64,000 nt of DNA, from positions 144,085-208,084 of the forward strand of contig QANZ01026932.1 in NCBI GenBank assembly GCA_003254925.1, in the 5' to 3' direction. A program made the translations under genes and the position numbers. Source of the DNA: Chamaecrista fasciculata (taxonomy: Eukaryota; Streptophyta; Magnoliopsida; Fabales; Fabaceae). The notes below the pieces were generated by a model. It had not been told where the DNA came from, did not search any database, and worked only from the letters and a program-made list of their open reading frames with translations. This document shows positions 51,978 through 63,140 of the stretch, piece after piece. Every line of letters begins with the position of its first letter. Position 1 is the stretch's first letter.

Positions 51978-53945
51978 GCACTGTCAAACGGGCCAGTCCG
52001 CCCCGTTACGGGCTAGTCATTTAAACGGGTCAGCCCATTTATAAACGATCTTGAATTTGAATGCCCATATCCGTTCGTTTTAGCCCGCGGGCCAAAATAT
52101 TTTTTTTATGAATATATTTTTTATTCTAAAGTCAACAAATAATATTTTTATAACAACTCCCATAAAAAAAAAATTTATAACAACATGTAAAATACAAATC
52201 TTATAAACTGACCAATCACCACACCTTATGTTCCCTGTACGTAATGCTTTATTGCCTTAACATGCATTATTTAGTTTCCCAGCCACAGAGCACTTACGAG
52301 AGTGAACTTTGGCAATATATATTAATTTGATTTACATTATATTGTATTTCTTTGATTCTATTATAAAGAAAATAAATTTTCAATCTAAAAAATTGTTTAA
52401 ATGAAAAGTCATGTCATATTTTAATATAAAAATAGTGTACAATAATAATACAAACATATTACTTAAAAAGAAAAATTACTAAAAAAATATAATTTAATAT
52501 GATTCTTTTAAAAAAACTAAAATTTAAAATAAAAAAGGCCAAAGTGCGAATTTGGTCATGTAACTATGGTCAAGTTCCCAAATCAGTCCTATAATTTTTT
52601 TTGTCTCGAATTTGGTCTTGTATCTTTGCTCTAGGTCCCAAATCAGTCTTATATCTTTTTTTGTCTTAGTTTTGGTCCCATATGTTTTAAAAACCTTCCA
52701 CCGTTAGTCCTCCGTCTATTTTAAACTACAGTTTAGTCCTGGAAACTTCAAGTCCCTTTCACTTTAGTCTCTAACTATCAAAATGAAAGTGAAAGAACAT
52801 CCCTGATGATTCTCAAACCTTACATCTTGGTTCCTAATCCATGATTTTTTCATGAAATGGAATAGGAATGCAAAAACAATACAAATTAAAGCAAATGATA
52901 GAGGGACCAAAACTAAAAACGCAGAAAATTTAAAACCCACCGGAAAATACCCCAAACTCGCCGAAAAAAATACGGAAATCGTCAAGAAACTCGAGAACTC
53001 ATCCAAAAACCTCAATTCTCACTGAAATCTCACTCAAATAATCGCCTTCAAATGCTTTAAAAAAGAAATTTTGAAAATCCAAACTTTTCAAAAAGGTTGT
53101 GATAGAAGAAATGTAAGGGATTTCAGAACTTTTCTCTCGGAATCACCAAATGTAAGGGAATCTTCTATCACCTCTATCCTCAAAAGTTTGGATTTTCGAA
53201 AATTCTTTTTTAAAGCATTTGAGGGCAATTATTTGAGTGAGATTTTAGTGAGAATTGGGGTTTTTTTACGAGTTTTTTAGTTTCTCGGTGATTTTCGTAC
53301 GTTTTCGAGTGGGTTTTAAATTTTCTGCATTTTCAGTTTTGGTCCTTTTGTCATTTGCTTTTAATTTGTGTTTTTTTTTTGTTTTTCTATTCCATTTCAT
53401 GAAGAATTCATGGATTAGGGACCGAGATGTAAGGTTTGAGAATATTGAGGGATGTTCTTTCACTTTCATTTTGATAGTCAGGGACTAAAGTGAAAAAGAC
53501 TTGAAGTTTTCAAGACTAAAGTGTAATTTAAAATTGACGAAGGACCGGTGGGAGGTTTTCAAAACATATGAGACCAAAACTGAGACAAAAAAAGATATAA
53601 GATTGATTTGGAAAATGGAGCAAAGATACATGACCAAATTCGAGAAAAAAAAGTTATAGGATTGATTTGAGAACTGAAGCAAAGTTACAAGATCAAATTC
53701 GCACTTTGGTCATAAAAAAATTATAGATGCCGCCCCAACCCGTTTAGCCTGCGGGAAAAACGAGCTAACCCATTTAGGCTCGTTTTCAAATGGTCATAGT
53801 TTTCACTCCCAAGCCCACTCAAAACGAGCTAACCCATTTAGGCTCGTTTTTAAATGGTCATAGTTTTCACTCCCAAGCCCACTCATTTAACGGGGGCGGG
53901 GCGGGGCAGGCCGACCCGCGGGGTAACGGGCCCAATGGACAGTGC
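51978..53945. mobile_element. hAT-like TIR element, split by a nested foldback
   Basis: The ends GCACTGTC (51978) and GACAGTGC (53945) are perfect inverted copies, followed inside by AAACGGGCCAG...CCCCG on the left and GGGGTAACGGGCCC on the right. The flanks TACATCTA and TACATCCT match at 6 of 8, as expected for an 8-bp hAT duplication. A 66-bp segment near 53755-53875 (AACGAGCTAACCCATTTAGG) is tandemly duplicated. Confidence 0.65.
52537..53711. mobile_element. Mutator-like foldback element nested in the hAT-like element
   Basis: The ends are GGCCAAAGTGCGAATTTGG and AAATTCGCACTTTGGTC; the arms are about 500 bp each and meet near 53115. Both arms encode the same chance frame on opposite strands (52764-53015 minus, 53255-53488 plus). 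The flanks are A-rich: AATAAAAAA on the left and ATAAAAAAA on the right share ATAAAAAA with a one-base shift, consistent with a slipped 9-bp duplication. Confidence 0.78.
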
Positions 53946-54059
53946 TACATCCTTTAAAACTTGCTAAACACTAAACAGTAAACACTAATTGAGTTTTGAC
54001 TTTTGATCCTCAACTTCATTACTTCAGAATTCCAAAGGCCGCTGGCAGTGGCAGTATCA

Positions 54060-55005
54060 ATAATGGAGAAAGAAAACTGAGCTCTAATAACTACTAACCA
54101 ACCACCACAAACTCCACCAATTCCTGACGACGTGACGACGCATTATCGATTAAACCCTATCGACGCGCGCAATAACTTCCATATTCACTTTTCGAGTTTT
54201 CTTTTTCTCACCATGGAAATCCAAGTATTTAGGTTTTCTCCTTCATCAAGATTTTCATCCTCTCAGAAACCGAAAGAATTTCTCAACGTTGAGTCTTGTT
54301 TAGTTTGTTAACACGGTACGCCTTTTCATCTTCTCTTCGCAATGTTACACTGTTTCTTCTTGTTTAACTTCATTTTACGCTTCTCGATTCTTCGGATATC
54401 GAACCTTGACCGGTTTATCTAGCATATTGGTGGTTAATATTCTGGTAAATACATCATAGTAGTCGGTGAGAAGTTGTATAATTCGGTCTGGCCTTGCTTG
54501 TCTTGATTTGTAACTTAAGCCAACTCTATCGGTCACATTTGTGAAACGCTTAGGCTGCTTATAGTAAATGCAAAAACATTTGAATAGATTACTAGGAGAG
54601 TGTTAGACTTAATGACAAATTAAGTGACCTTTGTCATCACCATGAATAAAGGTCACAACAATTCCTTTAATAATGTGAATATTTGAACAAGTCATCTATC
54701 ACATTAGGTCAAAGTTAATGTATCTTATGCTTTTTAGTGATAATTTTATTTAATTATATATGAATTTAGTCATAGCCAAGATCTTGATTATTAAGTATTT
54801 TTTTCTAACAGAGAGTTCTAGATAAAATAAGTTGACTAGAACCTAACTTAAAAATGAGAGTAAAACATTCCAGACCTAGAAATCTTCACTTGTAGTCATT
54901 GCACTGCAACTCGCACTTCCTTTGAGGACTTCCTTAACAAAGTAACATTTGGATTTTGCAGGGTTGGAGAATCTGCTGAAATTGTGAAGATATCGTGCTT
55001 CTCAG
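54060..55005 (+). other. probable 5' untranslated exons of the Ulp1-like gene
   Basis: GC-richer sequence at 54060-54314 ends at a GTACGCC donor. A short second exon can be drawn at 54962-55005 (acceptor TTTTGCAG, donor GTTCGAATC). The coding exon then begins right after an acceptor TTCTTAG at 55478. This exon model is inference from splice signals only. The rest of 54315-55478 shows no other feature. Confidence 0.4.
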
Positions 55006-55478
55006 GTTCGAATCAAGACTTTATTTCTCAGTTTGGATTGCACATCTGTGAGCTAAGATTTGTGAAATTTTTACTGGTTATTTGGTGCACTTGTTTTGCT
55101 TAAGATTGTCAAACTTCTTGTCTAACAATTGGGCCAATGAGCTTAGATTCAAATCCAGCTATTAGGCCTATAAAACCTGAAGGCCAAGTTGGTGTTGTCC
55201 TAAGCTGGCCCAACAACAAAATTAATCAAATTTATTATTTGAATTTTGCTTTATATTTGTTAGTTATTCTTTGTTTATATTCTTTTATGTTGTATCTCAA
55301 ATCTCGCTGCATAAATTCAGTTTTCTTCTAATTCAATTATTCTTTTGACCTGAGGAAATGTACACCACCATTACCTTTTGGGAGGTCTATGCCCCATAGA
55401 AACTATCTACCTGAGACTGTCCCTTGGCCTGTAGGTCCTTAATTGTCTATAAGCGGATTTGCTTTTGGTATTTCTTAG

Positions 55479-57584
55479 ATGCGAACTGCTGCTGGGAATG
55501 GTAATCATTACTGCATTGATGGGATTGGAGAGATAGAGGAGGATATAAAGAAACTAGCGAAAGAGTTCACATTGTTGGAAGACAAGAAGTGTAAATTAGA
55601 AATGAGTGAAACAGAAGATGGTGAGTATAGTAGTGGGTCAGTTGAAATTATTACAGAAGAGGCAGAAAAGATGAAATTACCACAATGCAAGTATGTTAAG
55701 AGGAACAGGCTTCGGAGACATAATGCCAGGCCTAGCCCATATCAAACACTTCCAGTTCACCCTTTAAAAGTGTACAATTTAAGATCAAAACATGCACCGG
55801 AAAAACCAGAGCAAACCCCAAAATTAACTCCACGGTTGAAGGTTGAGGTAATAGTTTTCATGTGCCTTTTAAGGTTTTCATTTGACGTCTGTTTGGCCAA
55901 CACAGTTGTTTGTTACATGTTATTTTTATATACTTTTGTATGACAGGAGGTGCGAAGACATATTACATACAAACTAAATCAAGAGGAGTCTAAAATGGTG
56001 GACAGGTGGAGAGATCATTCCTTTGGTAGAAATGAGGGGGATAACGCAAGGTATGGATTTTCTTGTTACCATTTGTCCATATGAAATCATTTGTAGCCTT
56101 CACTTAGTTTATGTGACATTGCAGTTTCGGTGTTGCTTCCTTGCAAGACTCTGGTTTGTTAGACTTGGATATTCAATGCCTTGTTTATCAAGGTCGTCGT
56201 GATTTGCATAAATTATGGTTAAACAATAATGTACGTGCCTTGATCTGAAACTCATTTTACTGTTGTTATCATGTTACTGAGGAAGTTTTTATTATTGACA
56301 GTTTAAAAATTGAATGGCAAACCAGTTTTGTAATATTTCTTGAATGTGTTACCCAGGTTGTTAGTCTTTATGGGGAAATACTGATCAAATGGGCCCATAG
56401 CTACTACCCTTACAAAGAATATGCTGATTTTTTTATCTCTCCTTATGCCGGGGTATTGGATTTCGAACCCTTGTCGTTGTGTTATTAGTATTAGAAAATA
56501 TTGATCTAAGTAATTCCTTGTATTACAGGGTACGGCTTTGGCAAGTTTGAATGATAGAAATGAACTCTGTTGGGTGAAAAAAGTTAGCAAGGGTTACCAT
56601 AATCGAGTAAGTTTGTTGTTGGTCATCATTTGAACGAACTATTTTAATGTATGTAATTTTACAATCTTTCTGCTTGATTTCCTATTTTTATACAATGGAT
56701 CATTCATATTCTTAATATCATGACATCGATGTTTGTGGAATTTGGCATGACAGTTATTATTACCATGTGTGGTTAACAAGCATTACATATTGGTGGTTGC
56801 TGATTGTCTTGAACAAAAAGTGGTTGTTTATGACTCCATGAATAGTGGGAAGCACAAAAAAGATGCAGTCAAAGTGGTACGAATTCTAGGTGAAACTATT
56901 ATATCCTTTACATAGCCCTTTTTGCCCCATCTGTCAAAATGATATACTTAATGGGATTATATATTTTTTACCCAGGCAAATTGGCTAAAGTGGGTTTGTG
57001 CTGCTGTACTTGGCTATGAGGATTCCGAATCATGGGACTTTATATATCCGAAGGATATTCCTCAGCAAGAAAATGGGTAATGGCACAAACAGATACAGTG
57101 AGGTTTTTGCACAACAAGGAACCCCGTTATGAACTTCCAATTTTGATGGATGTAGTGGTTATCATGAACAGTTTCTAATGCAAATTTATGGTGTATGTCA
57201 TGTTTATCTGGTTAACCGTAATCTTGATTAAGCAAGTGTCATATAATCTTTTTTTTTATTTATCTGGCTATTGTGGTTATTGTTGCATTTCTTATTTCTT
57301 TTTTTATTTTTATGAATCTGTTTTTCTCTTTTGCAGCCATGATTGTGGTGTGTTTGTATTGACATATATGGCCTCAATCCTCATGTGCGGGTCAATTGTA
57401 CCTTTTTCTACTGTGAGCCAACAACAACCTATGTTAATATATATGTAATTTGTTATTTAAGTATATTTATTAATTCTTTGGAAACTTACAAGGTTCAAAG
57501 GTTACTGCATTTCAGGAGGAAATTCGTGGCATTCGTCACCGTGTACTGATAGAGTTACTAAAAGGCCAACTAGTGGGGTTTTAA
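55479..57584 (+). CDS. Ulp1/SENP-like cysteine protease (C48 family), 341 aa
   Basis: C48 proteases cleave SUMO or related ubiquitin-like modifiers from precursors and conjugates. Exons: 55479-55847, 55947-56050, 56125-56230, 56529-56606, 56754-56876, 56976-57076, 57337-57412, 57516-57584; all GT-AG and in frame. The first ATG lies immediately after a splice acceptor, so the leader is intronic upstream. Residues 1-70 are acidic with helical character (EIEEDIKKLAKEF, ETEDGEYSSG); 75-125 are basic (KRNRLRRHNARPSP). The catalytic set is complete: His229 in NKHYILVV, Asp246 in VVVYDSM, Gln291 in PQQENG and Cys297 in GHDCGVFVL. The substrate cannot be told. It could be a host gene or derived from a Ulp1-carrying transposon; multiple introns and intact frame favour a working host gene. 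Confidence 0.85.
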
Positions 57585-57870
57585 CTTCCAGGGGATGAAC
57601 AATACGGTAATGGTGAACGTATTTCAAGGATGTCTTTGTCTTGTAGCCCGTAGGAAAGTAGGGTCACAAGTTATTGTTTGTAACCCTACTTTTTTCGATA
57701 AGTTAGGGCTTTATATATCTTAGGAACACAAATTGTTATATAGTTTACGTTAAAGATAGAGATCATTAGCAGTTGTGTTTGATGGAAACTTGTAAAAAAT
57801 TAGTGAATTTTCAAGTGCAAGAGAAATGAGTTTCCCTCATTTTCAAATTTTCTTCATTAAATAATTGTTA
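57585..57870. other. 3' flank of the Ulp1-like gene
   Basis: Probable 3' untranslated sequence, ending at the target site of the next foldback element. Confidence 0.4.
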
Positions 57871-58423
57871 GGCCAAAGTCCTATTTTGGTCCCTCTGTTA
57901 TGCTCATTGTTCCAAATAGGTCCCTCAGTTATTTTTCGTTCCATATTGGTCCCTCAGTTATCCAAAACTTGTCAAAGTTGGTCCCTCTAACGTTTTCCAT
58001 CCATTTTTCCGTTAAAAAAATAGGAAAAATAAGCTTTCATCCCCAAAAGTTTTATTTTCTTATATTAAGGTCCTTTTCTTTTTATAATAGGATCAAACCG
58101 TAAGAAAAGAAAATAAATTAAAATTTTAAGTGAATTTGCCCAAAAACACAAAATTTTCTCTCCCTCTCGAACACCACTCTCTCTCTCTCTCTCTACCCCT
58201 CAACCGCTGCCGCCGTCAACCTCCTTGTTCCCACCGATAACAAAATCGGACCCGACGGATTCTCTCATGACAATTCTGATTCGGCGTCGGATTTCGTGAC
58301 GGAGTCGACAGAATCGAAGAACGGCTTGACGAGAACACACTTTTGCCAGCGAACGAGAGGGTTGGCCGAGTGGATGTTGGAATCACACATGACGGAGAGA
58401 GAGAGCCGAGGGGTAGAGAGAGT

Positions 58424-58483
<60 letters not shown>

Positions 58484-58780
58484 TGGTGTTCGAGAGGGAG
58501 AGAAATTTTTTTGTTTTTGGGCAAATTCACTTAAAATTTTAATTTATTTTCTTTTCTTACGGTTTGATCCTATTATAAAAATAAAAGGACCTTAATATAA
58601 GAAAATAAAACTTTTGGGGATGAAAGCTTATTTTTTTAACGGAAAAATGGATGGAAAACGTTAGAGGGACCAACTTTGACAAGTTTTGGATAACTGAGGG
58701 ACCAATATGGAACGAAAAATAACTGAGGGACCTATTTGAAACAATGAGCATAACAGAGGGACCAAAATAGGACTTTGGCC
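57871..58780. mobile_element. young Mutator-like foldback element with GC-rich core, perfect TSD
   Basis: The 910-bp element has ends GGCCAAAGTCCTATTTTGG and CCAAAATAGGACTTTGGCC and perfect flanking TAATTGTTA (57862-57870 and 58781-58789). Arms of about 310 bp differ by only a few substitutions and one ~10-bp indel by eye, so it is recent. The core (about 58195-58420) is much richer in G+C, carries an open frame on each strand, and is unlike the arms. It may be captured host sequence. Confidence 0.9.
58435..58483 (+). repeat. (GT)n-(GA)n compound microsatellite
   Basis: About 11 GT units followed directly by about 13 GA units at the inner edge of the right arm of the foldback; the left arm has a shorter CT run at the matching place. 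Confidence 0.9.
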
Positions 58781-58789
58781 TAATTGTTA

Positions 58790-59919
58790 TTTGCAATAAC
58801 GAAATTACAAGTTTGTGTTTCCTACCCCATGAAGCTTCGTACCCTATGAAGTATAGATACAGGTACGCACACATTGACATATCAAATTCTTAAACTTACA
58901 TGACACGACACAACATATATTTATATATATAAATATTTTTTTTTGGCCGAAATATATAAATAATTAAAGATTCATAGATTTTGATGAAAACTTTAAAATT
59001 ATAAGATCTATTCATAATATGTCATGTGTGTTATTATTTTTTATTGTTTATCACGAAGTCACAAAAAATTAATATTTTGAAATTTATGAATATGTGTTGT
59101 ATGGATGTTATACATGTGTTGGATAGAAACACGTGTCTGACATGGCTACACGCCTTCAAAATGAAGTGCGTGGTTCTATAGTTCATACCATTCAAGTAGT
59201 AAAGTTTGATTATATCCAATTTCCAAACGATAATTTAGGTATGAATGATAATAAGGTGAAATGCTGACGCAAGACTTTGGTCTTTTGGAATATGTTAATT
59301 GTTTGTCAATTAGTGTTAGGCATGATTATGTAAATCAAATTTGATTATGTAAATCAATTTGAATTTAAGTGTTGACCCTAGAGATTAGCTTAAATATTAA
59401 CCTTGATGTTAGAGATTTTAGAATCAATTATATTAGTCGTGTTTTCTAGAATAGACTCCTATGACATTCAGAAATATATAACAATCAAGAAAGTTGTACT
59501 CTCTTTATATTTTTATATTTTACTAAAAAATCAACATGGTCAATGAAGAGAGACGATGTATATGCAGAAGCTCTTAAAGCTAGCTAGTTGAGTAAAATGT
59601 TCACACTTCACACTAGGCCAAAAGAGTTAACCATTAAATGAAGGGAAGGAAAGGGAAAATGATATTGAAATCCATTTACTCTCAACTGTAAATAACATTG
59701 CACCCCCACATATAAAAAATTATACAAATAAATGAGAACGCCTGAAAACTAGCCAATTGCAAATTAATTCTGCAACAGAAAAAATAAACGTCTCCTTTTC
59801 ATTTACACACTGAAACCACAGCTTTTTTTTTTTTATATTTTTTTTTTGGGTCCTAAAATCGCAGCCTTTCTTTTGAAACTTATCATGTATGAATACCATA
59901 GACAAACACTACATACTCA
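58790..59919. other. intergenic between convergent genes; possible solo LTR near 59408
   Basis: AT-rich. TGTTAGAGATTTTAG at 59408 starts a 125-bp stretch ending ATCAACATGGTC, which resembles a Copia LTR plus primer-site start, but the second half is uncertain. Nothing else is recognisable. Confidence 0.3.
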
Positions 59920-62900
59920 TTATCTGGCTTGTTGGAAGTACAAACCATACTGAGGGAAAGTATTCAGAAACTTCATGACATTCGACGGCAGCACTTGTCC
60001 TTGTATGAGCACGTTGTAATATTTCTCTATCAAGGACATCACAACTTTTTGCTCATCAACCTCTACCAATTGACCTGTATTTCAACCAAGACAGTGGCAT
60101 ATGAATTAAAACTTTATTTTCAACTAGAAATCATGAACAAACAATCCCAAACTAGAATAAAATATATTGCTAAAATCTAAAATATCCCAGGGACCTTTAT
60201 GTATTGTACAAATTATATGTTGAACTATTCAAAGTGACGAAAGACTTGCTTTTATTCTTATAGACTGATATCACATTGCCATCCAAGACTAAAATGTTAT
60301 TCCAAATTCCAATTGTCATTTTGATCTCTTAGCTCATGTAACAGAAGATGCTAAAACACACCATCCAGATTTAGTTGTAGAAAAGGAAAATTCTGTGATA
60401 ACTGCCACTCTTCAAATATTTATTGTCAATATTAGGATTCTAACTATTCGCATTGAAGGGAAGTTTTCAGAATTAGGAACTTATCCTACTCCCATGATCT
60501 GAAAATACAAGCATTGCAAGTCATCTTGTCAACATTAATTTCTGAAAGCAATTTTAAAGCATACATCATCGTTGCTGATTCAATAAAGAACTCCGAAATA
60601 ATTGCGATCATACAAACAAAATAAAAATTCTCGTAAATATTAAAGCCTCACCTAATTCTGTCTCTATTTCTTGATCTTCCACATCTCCCTCTTCAATAAT
60701 TGAACCATTTTCCAATTCCTGAGCAGCTTTAGCATACCTATCAAGAAATTCTTCTTCTGTCTCTTCATATTCCTCAGCCTCAGAGTCCTAAAAGATAAAG
60801 AAAAAAAAAGGGAACAAAAAGATAGTTCAATTACTGCACTTGGTAGACAAAAGGCCTAATAATAAAATATTCAGCTTATCAATTTGATTGGTAATTTATA
60901 TAGAGGACATCAAATGGAACGTGAAGGAAATAAACAATTCATAAGGACCACTACAAGGAACGGTCATTTAGGGTTAACATCTTTTTATGTGTATCTTGAA
61001 TCATATATCGGTGGGTACTTGCAGGTTTCACCAAAATACTATACTTCTATTTAGGCCCTAAACTCAGCATATGCCTATGTATTATAGACAGCACTCCTAA
61101 ATATGAGATATAAATGAAGAGGCTTCAAAAGTCAACCTCATCATCATCATCATCAAAGTCACTGTTGCTGTCCTCATCATCCTCGTCATTTTCAGACTCT
61201 TCAGCTTCTTGCTCTTCTCCTTCCTTCCCTTCTTGCACTTCTTTCAATCGCACGGACACATCCAAAAGCAAAGTAAAGCAGTCTTGCAGTGAAACACCCA
61301 CTGACTTCTCTTGCATCAATAGTTGCTCAATCAATTTGGCCAGTGTCATCACTAACATTCACCAAGGAAAAAAAAAGGGTTAATTTAGCAGCATTCTCAT
61401 TTCAACTTATGAGAAATGGAAAATCATCCATTTAGTGCAAAAATAGTCAAAACTGTTCCATAGTATTTACTAGTAGATAAACACAATATACTACCATCAA
61501 TCTGTATGATGAAAAATCATCCTTTAAATTATTCTTTAGTTAGGGATGCAATTATAAGCACAGAACGTGAATTCACCTATGTTTAGGCAAGGGATATAAA
61601 AGAGAAGAGAATAGTAAATTTAGAGAGAATGATATAAATGTTATAGGTGCAGGGGCTCAAGTGGGTTGGAAAAAGTAAAGCTGGCAAGTGCCAACTGAAA
61701 GAAACGTGCTCAAACAGCTGTTGTGGCAGTCCTTGGTGAGATAAATTTGCTCATCAAACAATTGGCTACTTACATACTACATAAAAGATTGATAGACAAA
61801 TGTGCCTGATATGCGTGTAAATGTGCAAATCTGGCTTAGAAACTGTTGCAATTATTTCTACGCTGTCCAGCTTTGAGTCATCTTTGTAACAACCCTTATT
61901 GATAATTTTGGCGAAGAGTGTTTCCTAGTGTTTTGGAACTCAAACAGTTTTTCCTTGCTCAGTTCAAGAGGTTTGGTAGCAGGCTGAACAAAACTTTGTA
62001 GCAATGGGCAGTCCTTAGGATTCTTTAATTGGTTGGTAGGAAAAGAATGCCTACATATTCAAGGTAACAGGTTGAACAAACTTGTTATCAATATGTAGAT
62101 TTTCGATGGATTTACTAACAAAAGAAATATACAAAGAGATTGAATAATTATTTTACATTTTACAGGTTTTCTATAGCTTTTGTTACCAAGTTCTTCAGTC
62201 TGTCTTGTCATTTATGTTTTGAGGATATGTTAACCTTCAACTAGTTATACTTTCTTTCCTCTCAAATAGTTTTTTTTTACAAAAAAAATTAATGTAGATT
62301 TAGGTAGGACAAAAAAACAGCAAAACTACAAATAGAGCCCATGCAATAGAGACATAGGACATTCATGAAGGATACACACTCAACCAAAGTAAATCAAATA
62401 TTTAAAAAATAAATCAAGGGCTGAGAGTAAACTATTTACCAATTAACTTTAGATCAGACTCTGTGGTCGGGCCAGCCTCAAAAGAGCTACTGGATACATG
62501 ACATAAAGCTGATGCCCAAATGGCCATGCCTCCCTTTTCACCCTTCTCCAGAACACTCTCCACAGTATCAGGATAACACAAATAGCATGAGGATATTGCA
62601 AGCAATAAAGGATTCCACAGTGGGGATGGCTTGCTTTGAACTTCTTTAAAGCGAGAGAAGGCTGCCCGACTAAAAGACACAGCCATTAACTGCTTTACAC
62701 TTTCTGTTTCGAGGGAGTAGGTTGGACAATGTAATAGTATATGAACACAAGAGCATGCCCTCCATGTCGCTGAAGGATATTGCAAAATAGCCTCACTGAT
62801 GAAAGCACAAATGCTCTCTATGATTGAACGTTCAGGTACAGGAGGAGCTGGAGGGGATGGCATTTGTTTCACAAGAAAGTTTTTCAGCCGATACCTCTGG

Positions 62901-63140
62901 TCTAGTTTGACAACTTCCTTAATGCAATCAAAAATTGAAAAATCCTCTGATTCCTCCCATGCATGCCATTCTGCAATCATATCAGCCCAAACTGATAGCA
63001 ACTCTAATACTTTAAGTTCTTGAATCATGTGATTTCCAGTAATAGATAGCATAACCAATCGTAGTAGTGTTGACAAATCTTCAATACACGATGAAGGGAT
63101 AGAATGCTGGCCTTGTTGATCCTTATCAGATTCAAGATAA
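59920..63140 (-). CDS. importin-beta-like ARM/HEAT-repeat protein, C-terminal four exons (5' part beyond right edge)
   Basis: Importin-beta proteins carry cargo through nuclear pores by binding Ran-GTP and nucleoporins with stacked helical repeats. Exons, 5' to 3': 62440-63140, 61137-61351, 60652-60787, 59920-60074; junctions GT-AG and in frame, stop TAA at 59920-59922. Exon 62440-63140 holds helical-repeat sequence (VLELLSVWADMIAEWHAW, SIIESICAFISEAILQYP, WNPLLLAISSCYLCYP). The next exon ends in a strongly acidic tract (SDFDDDDDE), and the last ends VMKFLNTFPQYGLYFQQAR. Such an acidic tract near the C-terminus is usual for importin-7/8-type proteins, and the sequence resembles the plant 'importin beta-like SAD2 homolog' group; assigning the exact member is inference. 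About 400 residues are in view, with about 1 kb of intron to the right edge. Confidence 0.8.

Noticed and set aside
52764-53488. Paired frames with hydrophobic residues, resembling a membrane protein on both strands
   Set aside because: Again produced by the inverted arms of the nested foldback element.
55000-55016. GGTTCGAATC word as a tRNA B box
   Set aside because: It overlaps a likely splice donor in the Ulp1 leader and has no box A nearby.
58216-58595. Ser/His-Thr-rich and Arg-Glu-rich frames near the GT/GA microsatellite
   Set aside because: Low-complexity translation of dinucleotide repeats; only the GC-rich core is kept as a finding.
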